DNA of 64,000 nucleotides from Methanobacteriota archaeon (GCA_002718995.2 PBGL02000011.1:1-64000), one strand, 5' to 3'. Positions 44,995-54,385 are shown, numbered from the stretch's first letter. Notes: generated from the letters alone by a model not told the origin. Program-made: numbers and translations.

Positions 44995-46236
44995 TCATCG
45001 AAGATGACTCTGCAACACATACTTGCCCGCTGCAGCCTGTGCAATGAGTGGCTCTGACTCGCTAAGGGCATCTATCGCATCTATCGCCTTGGGTATTGCT
45101 GAGTTAACCTGCTTGCTCCTGCCGCCTCGCCCCTTACTGACGTTCCTGGCCATGATTAGTCCGAGTGTATCCAACTCATTCAGCAGGGAAGAAATCCTTC
45201 TCGGAGTAAGGGGTTCAACCCCTACTTTGATGCACGCTTCAGAGTACGTCCTGTAAACTTCTCCCGTGCTAATATTTCTGAGCCCGTTACCTTCATTCAA
45301 CCTGATGGAGAATAATACTAACTTTTGATGTAGCGGAAGAGTTCTCAGAACAGGGGTCACCTGGTCATACTCCAACTGACTTTGTGCCATCTTGACATGA
45401 GCAGTTCCTACAAGGGCGTGTTCGTCCTGCTCAGCCTTCTGGATAGAGATCCTAAGGAGATCCAGAGCCCGCCTTGCATCACCGTGCTCTTGGGCAGCCA
45501 GAGCAGCGCATAGTTGGACAACGCCGCCATCCAAAGACCCCTCTCTCAGTCCGAAATCAACTCTCTCCTCTAGGATATCCTGTATCTCCAATGCACTGTA
45601 GGGGTGGAAAACCAAATCCTCTTGGCTCAGCCTGGAACTAACTCTGGGGTCCAGATGTTGAGTGAAGTGCAAGTCATTACTTATTCCGATGATGCAACAT
45701 CTTGAATTATTCAGAACTGTATTGATGTTGGTCAGATTGTACAACAGGCCATCCCCGGATCTTGAGACGAGATTATCGATCTCGTCCAGAACAATGATGT
45801 GAACCCCGCCCTCTCGATCCATTCTGGAAATCAACGTATCGAGAACTCTGTCGGTAGGCCATCCGGTAAATGGTATGGGGGCATCACCTCTCTGCGAGAG
45901 CTGGGTTGCTATGTTTTGAACAACTCTATATTTGGTATCCACGTTTCTACAATTTATCTCGTAGCACCTAACCGACTCGCCCATCTCCTTTCCCTTGTCT
46001 AGTAGCTGTGAAAGTACGAATCTAGTCACCACCGTTTTACCAGATCCTGGAACTCCATATAGCAACATATTGGATGGAATGTGTCCATTCAAAGCATCTA
46101 CAAGATTCCTAACCAAAGAGTCAACCTCGTGTTTACGATGAGGGAGTCTGCTTGGCTCGAAGGCATGGTCGAAAGCCCTCCTATCCAGGAAGAGACTTTC
46201 CTGTCCGAGAATTTTTTCGAAAATATTCCCGTCCAT
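44995..46236 (-). CDS. cdc6: Orc1/Cdc6 replication initiator
   Basis: This 413-residue AAA+ protein binds replication origins and loads the MCM helicase. It has Walker A YGVPGSGKTVV, Walker B IIVLDEIDNLV, sensor 1 near IIGISNDLHF, an RRALDLLRIS lid segment (sensor 2), and a C-terminal winged helix (about residues 300-400, with EACIKVGVEPLTPRRISSLL). The N-terminal basic patch (PSRLPHRKHEVD) also fits. The upstream intergenic region holds AT-rich DNA and one sequence resembling an origin-recognition box. Confidence 0.95.
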   Translation of the reverse strand: MDGNIFEKILGQESLFLDRRAFDHAFEPSRLPHRKHEVDSLVRNLVDALNGHIPSNMLLYGVPGSGKTVVTRFVLSQLLDKGKEMGESVRCYEINCRNVDTKYRVVQNIATQLSQRGDAPIPFTGWPTDRVLDTLISRMDREGGVHIIVLDEIDNLVSRSGDGLLYNLTNINTVLNNSRCCIIGISNDLHFTQHLDPRVSSRLSQEDLVFHPYSALEIQDILEERVDFGLREGSLDGGVVQLCAALAAQEHGDARRALDLLRISIQKAEQDEHALVGTAHVKMAQSQLEYDQVTPVLRTLPLHQKLVLFSIRLNEGNGLRNISTGEVYRTYSEACIKVGVEPLTPRRISSLLNELDTLGLIMARNVSKGRGGRSKQVNSAIPKAIDAIDALSESEPLIAQAAAGKYVLQSHLR

Positions 46237-46637
46237 TTTTTTTCACTTCTCCATATCCCGTACAATTACAGCAACTAAATCCTCATCAGAGTTAGGAACT
46301 GTCTTACCCGGATTCCTAGCGAGTGAGCCAGAGATAATAAGACTCTCTGACGATTTCCACTTGTGATGCCAGTTGGTCGACATAGAGAAAGAAAACTCAC
46401 GATGTCAGATTTACCGATCTATCTTCTCTCTTAATGCCTCCAGGGATAGCGTTTTCTACATAATTTACAGTTACAGATAATATGCTCATTAATGATACAT
46501 CCCTAGTTGCCCGGACTCCATAGTCAAAGCTCCATGGCGGAACAGATAATTTCTTGATTCAGTAGCTAAAAAGAACTCCCAATTTTCCTGAATAATTTGA
46601 AGCCAACTAAGATTAGTATAAATAAGTTATATTTTTT
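46237..46637. other. AT-rich intergenic region beside cdc6; possible replication origin
   Basis: This 401-bp gap upstream of cdc6 has no ORF. On the minus strand TCACAAGTGGAAATCG (46351-46366) resembles the mini-ORB consensus around CCAGTGGAAAC. Near its right end is a very AT-rich tract (AAGATTAGTATAAATAAG, then TATATTTTTTC) that could be an unwinding element. Archaeal origins often lie next to cdc6. I find only one ORB-like copy, so the call is tentative; the region also holds the cdc6 promoter. Confidence 0.4.
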
Positions 46638-47432
46638 CTATGATTTTCCTATCATGATAAAATTCCCATTTCGATCTATTTCAAGAGTATCGCCATCTTC
46701 CAACTGATGTATCGAATTGGGCAAATTGGGGATTGGGAAACCGGACTCATTACCCTTTCCAGAAGAGTAATTGTGAGTCACCAGAATCTTGACTTCCGGG
46801 TGCCTCTCTTCAAATGAAATAACATCAGACGGCCTGTGGTGATGGGGAAACTCACCTATGTCCGGCATGCCCATTTCTAGAATCACCACGTCAGCACTTG
46901 ACGCCCTCTTCTCTATCTCCTCGCATGGTCCAGAATCTCCACAGTGGAGTAGCCTGAATCCGGTTTCGTGAATCAACTCGTACCCATGTGGGTCAGTCTC
47001 AGGAGTATGACAAACTGGAAACCTCTCATACCTCCAACCTGTATCGCTCAATACCCCTGACTCTTCTTCGTCCCAATGCACCCTTTCATTCAATGAATCG
47101 GCCAAGCTCCCTGGGAAGCCCATTTCACAGAGAGAGGAAAGAAATTCTCTACCTCCCGGCCTGAGGTGAACAGACAGATCGTTATTTCCCGAGGGGTCAG
47201 AAATGAATTTCCTATCCAATAAGAAGAATGGAAATCCAAACGTATGATCAGCGTGCCAGTGTGTAATGAGTAAGTGCCTAACATCCGAAGTACCGTATTC
47301 AGCCCTCCTTAGTTGTGCAAGTAGTGTCGGAGGGGCGTCAATGAGTATTTTTCCATCAATCAATGCGAGGGCATGCATTCTCCCATGGGGTGAGAAAGCA
47401 TTGCCAGTGCCCAGGAAGTCGACTCTCGCCAC
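46638..47432 (-). CDS. Metallo-beta-lactamase-fold hydrolase
   Basis: The 264-residue protein has the binuclear zinc motif THWHADHTFGFPF, the GDSGPCEE turn and VTHNYSSGKGN with a further His. The LGTGNAFSPHGR start and spacing resemble the RNase Z/ElaC-like or phosphodiesterase branch of the superfamily, but it is short and lacks a clear flexible arm. It starts at GTG. It could act on a nucleic acid or cyclic nucleotide; the substrate is unknown. Confidence 0.82.
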   Translation of the reverse strand: MARVDFLGTGNAFSPHGRMHALALIDGKILIDAPPTLLAQLRRAEYGTSDVRHLLITHWHADHTFGFPFFLLDRKFISDPSGNNDLSVHLRPGGREFLSSLCEMGFPGSLADSLNERVHWDEEESGVLSDTGWRYERFPVCHTPETDPHGYELIHETGFRLLHCGDSGPCEEIEKRASSADVVILEMGMPDIGEFPHHHRPSDVISFEERHPEVKILVTHNYSSGKGNESGFPIPNLPNSIHQLEDGDTLEIDRNGNFIMIGKS

Positions 47433-47549
47433 GACACTCGAAGTCGGGCCTATGACTTGACCTCATCGCTCCAATCATCAATAATTCACAGCCTCCCTTC
47501 GGCATTTCTTCATAAACAGAACTAGTCTCGCGGGACCGAAGGTGACTGA

Positions 47550-48830
47550 ATGTCCGACTGGAGTGCCAAGAATCCGTATTCGTCCACCCTTACAGACAAC
47601 TTCATTTTGAACGGAGAGGGCTCAGGTAAAGAGACTAGGCATATCGTTTTCGATATGGGCGATTCAGGGATGACCTACAAGTCAGGAGACGCATTAGGGG
47701 TCATTCCGAGATGCCCTCCCGAAATAGTTGAGGAATTGCTGGGACTCTGTGGATTCTCAGGCGATGAGATCGTCGAGACCCACGTTGGGGACTTTCCGAT
47801 AAGAGAGGCGCTTACTGACAAATATGAGATTCACCGAGTCTCGAAGAAGTGGATAGAGGCATTGGGATCTAGGCTGATATCCGATGACTCAGAATTGGAA
47901 ATCCGGATGGTTAGCAGGTCTCGGACATCAACCAGAGATGGCTCGTTAATGGTCGATTGGTCTGGTAGTGGTGAAGAGGGAGATTTACCGGAGGGGTATG
48001 TCGAGATTGGCACATTGGCCGATCCATCTGAAACGCTGTGGAGGGAGCTGACATCAGATTCAGACGCGATGGAGGACTACATGTGGTCAAGGGATTACGT
48101 CGATGCCCTTTCTGACTTCGGTCATTTGGGATTCACACCTCAGCAGATGGTCGAGGGAATGGATCGGCTGAAGCCAAGATTGTATTCCATAGCAAGTAGC
48201 CCAGATTTTGAGCCAGGCACTGTTCATCTAACCGTTGGAATCGTCAGATACAACCACCATGAAAGGGACAGGGCCGGACTTTGCACGGGATATATGGCCG
48301 ATAGGTGCGAAGTCGCAAATACCGAGATTGGAGTGTTCATGTCACCTACTCGATCGTTCGTCCTTCCCGAGGACGGCACAACGGACATGATCATGGTTGG
48401 GCCAGGGACTGGGATAGCTCCATTCAGAGCATTTCTGCAGCAGAGGGAGCTTGATGGGGCGACTGGTAGGAACTGGCTATTCTTCGGCGATTGGACTGAA
48501 GAAGGGGAGTATTACTACAGGGAAGAGATGGAGGAATGGAAGGACAAGGGCGTACTCAATAGGCACGATCTCGCATGGTCCAGGGCAGGCGCCGAGAAAG
48601 TCTACGTCCAGCACCTCATGGAGAAGAATGGCGAGGAAATCTGGGAATGGATTAGCGGTGGAGGGTATTTTTACGTCTGCGGAGACAAGAATTACATGGC
48701 CAAGGACGTACATAAGATGCTCATTTCCATTTGCGCCAAATATGGCGAAATGAGTGACGAAGAGGCGAAGGACTTCGTCGAGACCGGACTTATGAAAACC
48801 GAAAAGCGCTACCTCAGGGATGTATACTGA
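47550..48830 (+). CDS. CysJ-type FAD/NADPH reductase lacking a flavodoxin domain
   Basis: The 426-residue protein corresponds to the FAD-NADPH half of sulfite reductase flavoprotein/cytochrome P450 reductase-type enzymes. It has the connecting domain (YKSGDALGVIPRCPPE), the FAD motif RLYSIASSP, GLCTGYMAD, the NADPH motif MVGPGTGIAPFRAFLQQR, YVCGDKNYMAKDV and the terminal RYLRDVY with a FAD-stacking aromatic. The FMN-binding flavodoxin domain is absent, so electrons must pass to a separate flavodoxin or ferredoxin. AAGGTGA precedes the ATG. No sulfite reductase hemoprotein is nearby. Confidence 0.87.
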   Translation: MSDWSAKNPYSSTLTDNFILNGEGSGKETRHIVFDMGDSGMTYKSGDALGVIPRCPPEIVEELLGLCGFSGDEIVETHVGDFPIREALTDKYEIHRVSKKWIEALGSRLISDDSELEIRMVSRSRTSTRDGSLMVDWSGSGEEGDLPEGYVEIGTLADPSETLWRELTSDSDAMEDYMWSRDYVDALSDFGHLGFTPQQMVEGMDRLKPRLYSIASSPDFEPGTVHLTVGIVRYNHHERDRAGLCTGYMADRCEVANTEIGVFMSPTRSFVLPEDGTTDMIMVGPGTGIAPFRAFLQQRELDGATGRNWLFFGDWTEEGEYYYREEMEEWKDKGVLNRHDLAWSRAGAEKVYVQHLMEKNGEEIWEWISGGGYFYVCGDKNYMAKDVHKMLISICAKYGEMSDEEAKDFVETGLMKTEKRYLRDVY

Positions 48831-48893
48831 CCCACTCAACGATGTGTCAATTGCCGATTTAATCATAGGGCTCTTTCCTCAGCAGCACATCAG

Positions 48894-50240
48894 ATGTTCA
48901 GGAGGGTGCTGATCGCGAATCGCGGTGAAATAGCTCTCAGGATACTAAGATCCCTGAGAGCAATGGGAATAGACGCCGTCATAATTCATGGTAAAGAGGA
49001 CAGACTTTCGCTCCCTGTAAGGCTCGCCGATGAGGGAGTCCATATCCCCCGTTCAGACCCACTAGCCTCGTATCTTGATATTGAGGCAATCGTAGAAGCG
49101 GCGAAGGAAGTCGGCGCTGATGCCGTACATCCTGGATATGGTTTCTTGGCAGAGAATCCAGTCTTCGCTCAGAGGCTCGAGGATGAAGGCATTACTTTCA
49201 TCGGCCCAAGTCCAGATGTTCTCAGATTACTTGGAGACAAGATTACTGCTAGGGATGCAATGACAAAGGCTGGAATACCCGTTGCAAGGGGCTCGGATGG
49301 ACCGATTTCCGAACCGAAAGAAGCCTCCGAGCAGGCGGAAGAGATTGGCTACCCAGTAATCATCAAGGCCGCTGCAGGAGGGGGTGGCATCGGGATGCAA
49401 GTTGTCGAATCGCCAGATGATTTCGACAAAGCGCTGAGGCTCTGCCAGGGCCGGGCACTTTCTGCATTTGGAGATGACAGGGTATTCTTGGAGAAATTCA
49501 TCAAGGGCGCCCAGCACATAGAGTTCCAAGTTCTCGGGGACGGGAAAAAGGCAATTCACTTCGGCGAGAGGTTCTGCTCCATACAGAGGAGACACCAGAA
49601 GATTTTGGAAGAAGGGCCATGGCTTTCTGAGGAGGTCAGATCGGAACTTGGCTCCAAAGTGGTCGCCGGAGCAGAGGCGGTTGGCTACAAAGGACTCGCA
49701 ACCTTTGAATTCCTGCGTGATGACAATGGAGAATTCTTCTTTCTAGAAGTCAACCCAAGGGTTCAGGTTGAGCATACAGTGACTGAGATGATCACTGGAT
49801 ATGACTTAGTCTCACTTGGAATCAGGATCGCCGCAGGAGAATCTTTGCCGATCTCTCAGGATGAGGTGGAAATCAAAGGGCATGCCATTCAAGTCAGAGT
49901 CAATGCCGAGAATCCATCTACCTTGACACCCTCTCCAGGAAGGCTTTGGGAGTGCCATTGGCCCGGTGGACCGGGAATCAGGATAGACTCCCATGCTCAC
50001 ACGGGTTATGACATGCCTGCAGTTTTCGACTCGCTCCTATCGAAGATAATTTCGTGGGGATCCGATCGTGATCAAGCCATCTCCAGGATGGAGGCCGCTC
50101 TTTCGGAAACAATACTCCTTGGCGTAGATACTCTGATCCCCCTGCATCAGGAGATTCTCAAAGAGGAGGACTTCCTAAATAGGGATGTCACAATAAGGTA
50201 CCTAGAGGAACATCCTGATTTGGTAGGTGGAGGCAATTGA
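48894..50240 (+). CDS. accC: Biotin carboxylase
   Basis: This 448-residue biotin carboxylase carboxylates biotin on a carrier protein at ATP cost. It shows FRRVLIANRGEIALRILR, HPGYGFLAEN, the ATP-grasp loop KAAAGGGGIGM, EKFIKGAQHIEFQVLGD and EVNPRVQVEHTVTEM. No BCCP or carboxyltransferase gene is close; these must be elsewhere, as part of an acetyl/propionyl-CoA carboxylase. The next gene starts 1 bp after its stop. Confidence 0.96.
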   Translation: MFRRVLIANRGEIALRILRSLRAMGIDAVIIHGKEDRLSLPVRLADEGVHIPRSDPLASYLDIEAIVEAAKEVGADAVHPGYGFLAENPVFAQRLEDEGITFIGPSPDVLRLLGDKITARDAMTKAGIPVARGSDGPISEPKEASEQAEEIGYPVIIKAAAGGGGIGMQVVESPDDFDKALRLCQGRALSAFGDDRVFLEKFIKGAQHIEFQVLGDGKKAIHFGERFCSIQRRHQKILEEGPWLSEEVRSELGSKVVAGAEAVGYKGLATFEFLRDDNGEFFFLEVNPRVQVEHTVTEMITGYDLVSLGIRIAAGESLPISQDEVEIKGHAIQVRVNAENPSTLTPSPGRLWECHWPGGPGIRIDSHAHTGYDMPAVFDSLLSKIISWGSDRDQAISRMEAALSETILLGVDTLIPLHQEILKEEDFLNRDVTIRYLEEHPDLVGGGN

Positions 50241-50241
50241 C

Positions 50242-51204
50242 ATGGAGATGGTCATCGTTGGGAGCATAGGTTACGATGACATCCAAACGCCCGAAGAGAA
50301 TGGAAGTGGCATTCTGGGCGGAGCCGCCTCACACTCTGGCTTATCTGCCTCCTTCCACATGCGACCACTCCCTGGAAAACCTCCCCGTATAGGCATAGTT
50401 AGTGCGGTTGGAGAAGACTTCTCGACATATCACCAGATGGTTCTTGAGGATGCGGGCATGAATCTTTCTGGAGTCGTAGTTGTCGATGGTAAAACGTTCA
50501 GGTGGTCCGGCAAGTATGATGACTCCATGGACAGGGTGACAACAATTTCCACAGATCTCAATGTATTGGAAAACTTCACTCCGGTGATTCCAGACGCATG
50601 GACAGAACCAGACGTACTTTTCTGTGCAAATGCACACCCTAGAATTCAGCTTGCGGCATTGAATCAGTGCCCAGGTGCCAGAATAACAGTTTTGGACTCT
50701 TTCAGATTGTGGATAGAAGACGAGTTCGAACTACTTTCTGAAGCTATGAGAAATGTGGACGTTGTGATAATTAATGAGGAAGAAGTCTGCTCTATTGCCG
50801 ATGAGCAGGTACTCACAAAGGCGATCTCATCGGTTATGTCAGGGAGCTCTCTTCATGGGGGCGAGTCAGCAGGCCCCGGCCCCAGAAGTCTCATTGTAAA
50901 GAGAGGCAGTAGCGGGGTATTGGCGCATTTGCCTTGTGGCACTATAGCACTGCCTTCCTATCCGACCGAGAATATGGTTGACCCAACCGGATGCGGAGAT
51001 ACATTTGCCGGCGCATTGTTCGCTTGCCTGATTGGTCACGAAGGCCCCTTGAATGACTCCGAGGTCATGAGGAATGCACTGGTTCATGCCACAGTCACAG
51101 CATCCTACTGCGTCGAGCAACTGGGTACCAAGGGCGTAAGGAGCCTGGGAAGGGGGGCCTATCATGCTCGTGCGGATAGGTACAGAAGAATAGTTGGAAT
51201 ATGA
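50242..51204 (+). CDS. PfkB-family sugar/nucleoside kinase
   Basis: The 320-residue protein is a ribokinase-like kinase. It starts with VIVGSIGYDD, then GILGGAASHSGLSA, NEEEVCSI, IVKRGSSGVLA, and the catalytic signature DPTGCGDTFAGALFACL (Asp base in GCGD). The ATG at 50242 follows accC by 1 bp with GGTGGAGGCAA as a ribosome-binding site within accC. Substrate not determinable (sugar, nucleoside or adenosine). Coupling to accC suggests shared expression rather than shared chemistry. Confidence 0.88.
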   Translation: MEMVIVGSIGYDDIQTPEENGSGILGGAASHSGLSASFHMRPLPGKPPRIGIVSAVGEDFSTYHQMVLEDAGMNLSGVVVVDGKTFRWSGKYDDSMDRVTTISTDLNVLENFTPVIPDAWTEPDVLFCANAHPRIQLAALNQCPGARITVLDSFRLWIEDEFELLSEAMRNVDVVIINEEEVCSIADEQVLTKAISSVMSGSSLHGGESAGPGPRSLIVKRGSSGVLAHLPCGTIALPSYPTENMVDPTGCGDTFAGALFACLIGHEGPLNDSEVMRNALVHATVTASYCVEQLGTKGVRSLGRGAYHARADRYRRIVGI

Positions 51205-52839
51205 TCACTCGAGTCTACGTACCCCGGGAATGTGATGCTGCTCATCGCTCGGAGAAGATCTCCTCAGTTGTGAGAACCTAAGCCCCGAGTCAGGCTCTGG
51301 TGCTGAAGTAGTCACTTCATCTCCTCCTTCCAAGACACTCCTGACTCTACGATCAAGGGCGTCCTTGGCAGATGATGGGGGATTCAGGGCCCTCCTGCTT
51401 TCCATCCTCCTAACCACATCTGCCTGGTGATCCTGGTCACTTCGCAACCTGAGGTATTGTGATGTTCTGAATCTCTCTTCTTCAGAATATTCAGCTCCAT
51501 CAGGATCTCCATACTGGGAAGAGTAGCTTTCCTTTTCTCTATCCCTGGCCCTGCTTTTCGGCCTAAGAATGGAAACAATCCAGCTCGGCTTACCCCTAGA
51601 TCTAGCTATACCTTTCGTATTGACGCGACCGCCGTTCATGGATGTCGCCAACTTCGAAATCCCCGGATAGTCCTCGAGGGCGGAGTTGTCGATTGGTGGG
51701 GCCGTCAGTGCCTTTCTCGATTGTGCCTGTCTGGCCTTGGCCATCTTTACCAAACCAGGCCTACACTCCTCCCTTACGGCTTCCACTGTTGGCTCGGGCA
51801 GTGATTGAGCGTTGAATGGTAAAGCCGGCTCTCCGAATCTACTATGAGCAGACTTGATCATTTCTGAGCTTGATGAAACCCTGGAGAATGCCTCGCTAGG
51901 CTCATTGAAAATCTCTCCAAAGACAGGCTCTTCGTCTTCGAGGGGACTGGCCTGCGCCGGGGAATCGTCATCATCGAACATGCCTCCGAAACCGAACATA
52001 TCGGCTGCACCAGAAAGAGCCGACTCAATCCGGCTTTCCGAAGTAGGCACAGGCTCCTTCTCCCTGTACCAATCAGGGGACTCCTGCCTTCCCCAAGCCC
52101 TTTCGTAAGCCGATATCGACTTCTCTGACTCATTAGTCGCGAAGTCTGGTATTTCAGGAGATGGAACCTGTTCTTCTTGGAATGACCTCCAGTTGAACTC
52201 AGGCTGAATTCCCTCAGGTTCTGCCTGAAACGCCCCATCTATTTTCAAATCTGGTGCCGATGGAGAAAGATCTGCAATTGCAGGTGGTGCGGGCATAGGG
52301 AGTGCCATTGTCGTGGGCGCTGCCCCTCCGGCATCCATGTATGCTGGGAATATCGGTAATTCAGTCTCTATGTCTTCCAGGCCAATCCTGGCATCAATGA
52401 CGCTATCTCCGCTCCTTACGCGATCTACCATTAGGCATAGTCGCATCAAGGCCCCGTCGCTTCCACTGATCATGTGACGCTCGTTGCCATTCTCGATGAC
52501 CAGTGTCGATTTCCTCAGCGAGAGATACGACATTATGGAGATCCCTCCGGCTACAGAAACCGCCCAACCAACAGGGGGGAGAAGTACAGAGTATCCCAAC
52601 CCCATTGCAACGGCACCAATTATCGGAGTCCCCCCTGGAAGGCTCGGGACCTTCATGTGCCTCATTTTAGATATCGATTCCAAATCCATTCTGATTCCAT
52701 ACCCATCGAACCTCTCGAGGGTCAGCTGACGCTCAGTAAGTATCGCGCAGAATCTACCTCTGATCCCGACCAAACTCAGGTTTCCGATTAATTCGGCTTC
52801 TCCTTCCGTTCGGCCAGGCCTAAGCCCGGCTATATGCAT
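51205..52839 (-). CDS. Two-helix membrane protein with long disordered acidic tail
   Basis: The protein has about 544 residues from the ATG at 52839. Residues up to about 60 form a small beta-rich (PH-like) segment, and two hydrophobic helices follow (GGTPIIGAVAMGLGYSVLLPP, VGWAVSVAGGISIMSYLSL). The remaining ~350 residues are low-complexity, Pro/Ser/Glu-rich and charged, with a basic stretch (SILRPKSRARDREKE) near residue 420. I do not recognise a family. The layout parallels the protein at 22982-23929. Confidence 0.75.
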   Translation of the reverse strand: MHIAGLRPGRTEGEAELIGNLSLVGIRGRFCAILTERQLTLERFDGYGIRMDLESISKMRHMKVPSLPGGTPIIGAVAMGLGYSVLLPPVGWAVSVAGGISIMSYLSLRKSTLVIENGNERHMISGSDGALMRLCLMVDRVRSGDSVIDARIGLEDIETELPIFPAYMDAGGAAPTTMALPMPAPPAIADLSPSAPDLKIDGAFQAEPEGIQPEFNWRSFQEEQVPSPEIPDFATNESEKSISAYERAWGRQESPDWYREKEPVPTSESRIESALSGAADMFGFGGMFDDDDSPAQASPLEDEEPVFGEIFNEPSEAFSRVSSSSEMIKSAHSRFGEPALPFNAQSLPEPTVEAVREECRPGLVKMAKARQAQSRKALTAPPIDNSALEDYPGISKLATSMNGGRVNTKGIARSRGKPSWIVSILRPKSRARDREKESYSSQYGDPDGAEYSEEERFRTSQYLRLRSDQDHQADVVRRMESRRALNPPSSAKDALDRRVRSVLEGGDEVTTSAPEPDSGLRFSQLRRSSPSDEQHHIPGVRRLE

Positions 52840-52921
52840 CCCAGATGTCGAGCGCATCTCTACCGGTATAAGTTCTAGGGGCGGCGTCCGCCTCAGGACC
52901 CATCTTATTGGGTGAAAAAAA

Positions 52922-53905
52922 TCAAGCCGAGGACAACCTGGAAAGACTTCCGATTATCCTCATTGGGAGCGCATCAAGCTGGACCAGGATCACTCTGGAT
53001 TCACCACTCTCCCTTACTAGTAAGGGACTCTCCCAATTTATTCGAAGCCCACCTTCCATGATTTCATCCACCCTGCCTACTCTGAATTGCATGTCCACAG
53101 ATGCATGAATGACATCACCGACCGAGAGCTCCCTCTTCTGAAATGGGGCCTTCGATAGTGATCCCATGGAGGAGGTGTGCGCCGTTACAGAGCTAGAACC
53201 CTTGTGAACGATAACACTCCCCTTCCCCAATACTCCTTCCTTCAGGCCTCTGAATGCTATTCCCACCCTGTCTCCCGAGTTAGCTTGCTCGACGTCCTCG
53301 TCCATCACTTGCAGACTCCTAACTATCGCGGAGTTTCCCCCTGGCAATTCCTCCACTTCGTCATGCTTGCGGATGACCCCCGATTGGACATACCCTATTC
53401 CAACAGTTCCAATTCCCTGTACGTTGAAGTGCTGGTCAAGAGGGACGATTAGGGAATTCTCGACTGAGCTTTCCATCGCCATCTCGAAGAGAGAATGTCT
53501 GATTTCGTGGGGTTCGGGACAATTCTCCAATATTTCCCAATTCAATCCCGCCTGGGGCAGCAGCATCTTCACCTGTTCTGGATCTACCCATCCACCTTCT
53601 TCCGGCTTGATTATGACAATTCCCCTTTCCACGCCGGCGCAGCCAAAAGCCACCAGGCACTCCCCGAGAGCAGCGTCAATTTTCGATACCTCGATTAGAC
53701 CGACCCTTGAAACGTTCAGAACCGAAAGAAGTGGCCTGATGCTATCTGGATGTTTCAGGGGCCTCAGGATTGATAGTACACGGGACTCATCGCCCACAGT
53801 TTCCTTGTGGACATACGAATCAACATCTCGTGAATCACCCTTCTTGGCAAGAGTACGAGCAAACTCATCGGTACCAACGAATCCGACGTTCAGTACCGAC
53901 ATCAT
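52922..53905 (-). CDS. EF-Tu/SelB-like protein with degenerate GTPase domain
   Basis: The 327-residue protein has an N-terminal region (SVLNVGFVGTDEFARTLAKKGD) where a translational GTPase would have its P-loop, but GxxxxGK[ST] is absent and the switch motifs are not visible. From about residue 160 the sequence (ENSLIVPLDQHFNVQGIGTVGIG, then the VGIAFRGL segment) resembles EF-Tu/SelB domains 2 and 3. Such degenerate relatives are known in archaea. GTP hydrolysis is unlikely; an RNA or elongation-factor-partner role is possible. It lies 21 bp downstream of the thioesterase gene. Confidence 0.75.
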   Translation of the reverse strand: MMSVLNVGFVGTDEFARTLAKKGDSRDVDSYVHKETVGDESRVLSILRPLKHPDSIRPLLSVLNVSRVGLIEVSKIDAALGECLVAFGCAGVERGIVIIKPEEGGWVDPEQVKMLLPQAGLNWEILENCPEPHEIRHSLFEMAMESSVENSLIVPLDQHFNVQGIGTVGIGYVQSGVIRKHDEVEELPGGNSAIVRSLQVMDEDVEQANSGDRVGIAFRGLKEGVLGKGSVIVHKGSSSVTAHTSSMGSLSKAPFQKRELSVGDVIHASVDMQFRVGRVDEIMEGGLRINWESPLLVRESGESRVILVQLDALPMRIIGSLSRLSSA

Positions 53906-53926
53906 CTCACCCAGTCGATCTCGGAC

Positions 53927-54385
53927 TCAAGGAGTTCCACGCATAGCGTCACGTGCATTCTGTGCACCGTCCCAGAGAGATTTCTCATCTTCATTGGACG
54001 GAGTGAATTGAGGAACCGAGATAGGCTTCATGGAATCATCTATGGCTACCATAAAGAAATAGCCAGAGCAAATCTCCTCGGGTTCCCAGTCTGATCGTGT
54101 CATTCGGCAGGACCTAACTTGGACACCGACTGTTCGGGGGGAAGTCCAGACAACGCGTGCTATGGTCCTAATCACATCTCCCTGATATGCAGGCCTCTTG
54201 AACTTCAAAGCATCCACGGAGACAGTAACGAATTCCCTATGGGCAAACTTGCTCGCTGCCATTCCAGCAGCAGTGTCCATGATGGACATCAACCGTCCCC
54301 CAAATAGGGTATCAAGTGCGTTTGTATCGCCTGGAAAGACCTCATTGAGTAGGACTACTGGCTCAGTAGAGCGTGGCTCACCCAT
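53927..54385 (-). CDS. Acyl-CoA thioesterase (YciA/BFIT-type hotdog)
   Basis: The 152-residue hotdog-fold thioesterase hydrolyses acyl-CoA to free acid and CoA. It has VFPGDTNALDTLFGGRLMSIMDTAAGMAA (catalytic Asp-containing segment), FVTVSVDALKFKRPAYQGDVI and VGVQVRSC, the arrangement of YciA/cytosolic acyl-CoA thioesterases. Its likely role is to regulate acyl-CoA pools in lipid or aromatic metabolism. It is transcribed on the minus strand just upstream of the pseudo-GTPase gene, with a 21-bp gap. Confidence 0.9.
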   Translation of the reverse strand: MGEPRSTEPVVLLNEVFPGDTNALDTLFGGRLMSIMDTAAGMAASKFAHREFVTVSVDALKFKRPAYQGDVIRTIARVVWTSPRTVGVQVRSCRMTRSDWEPEEICSGYFFMVAIDDSMKPISVPQFTPSNEDEKSLWDGAQNARDAMRGTP

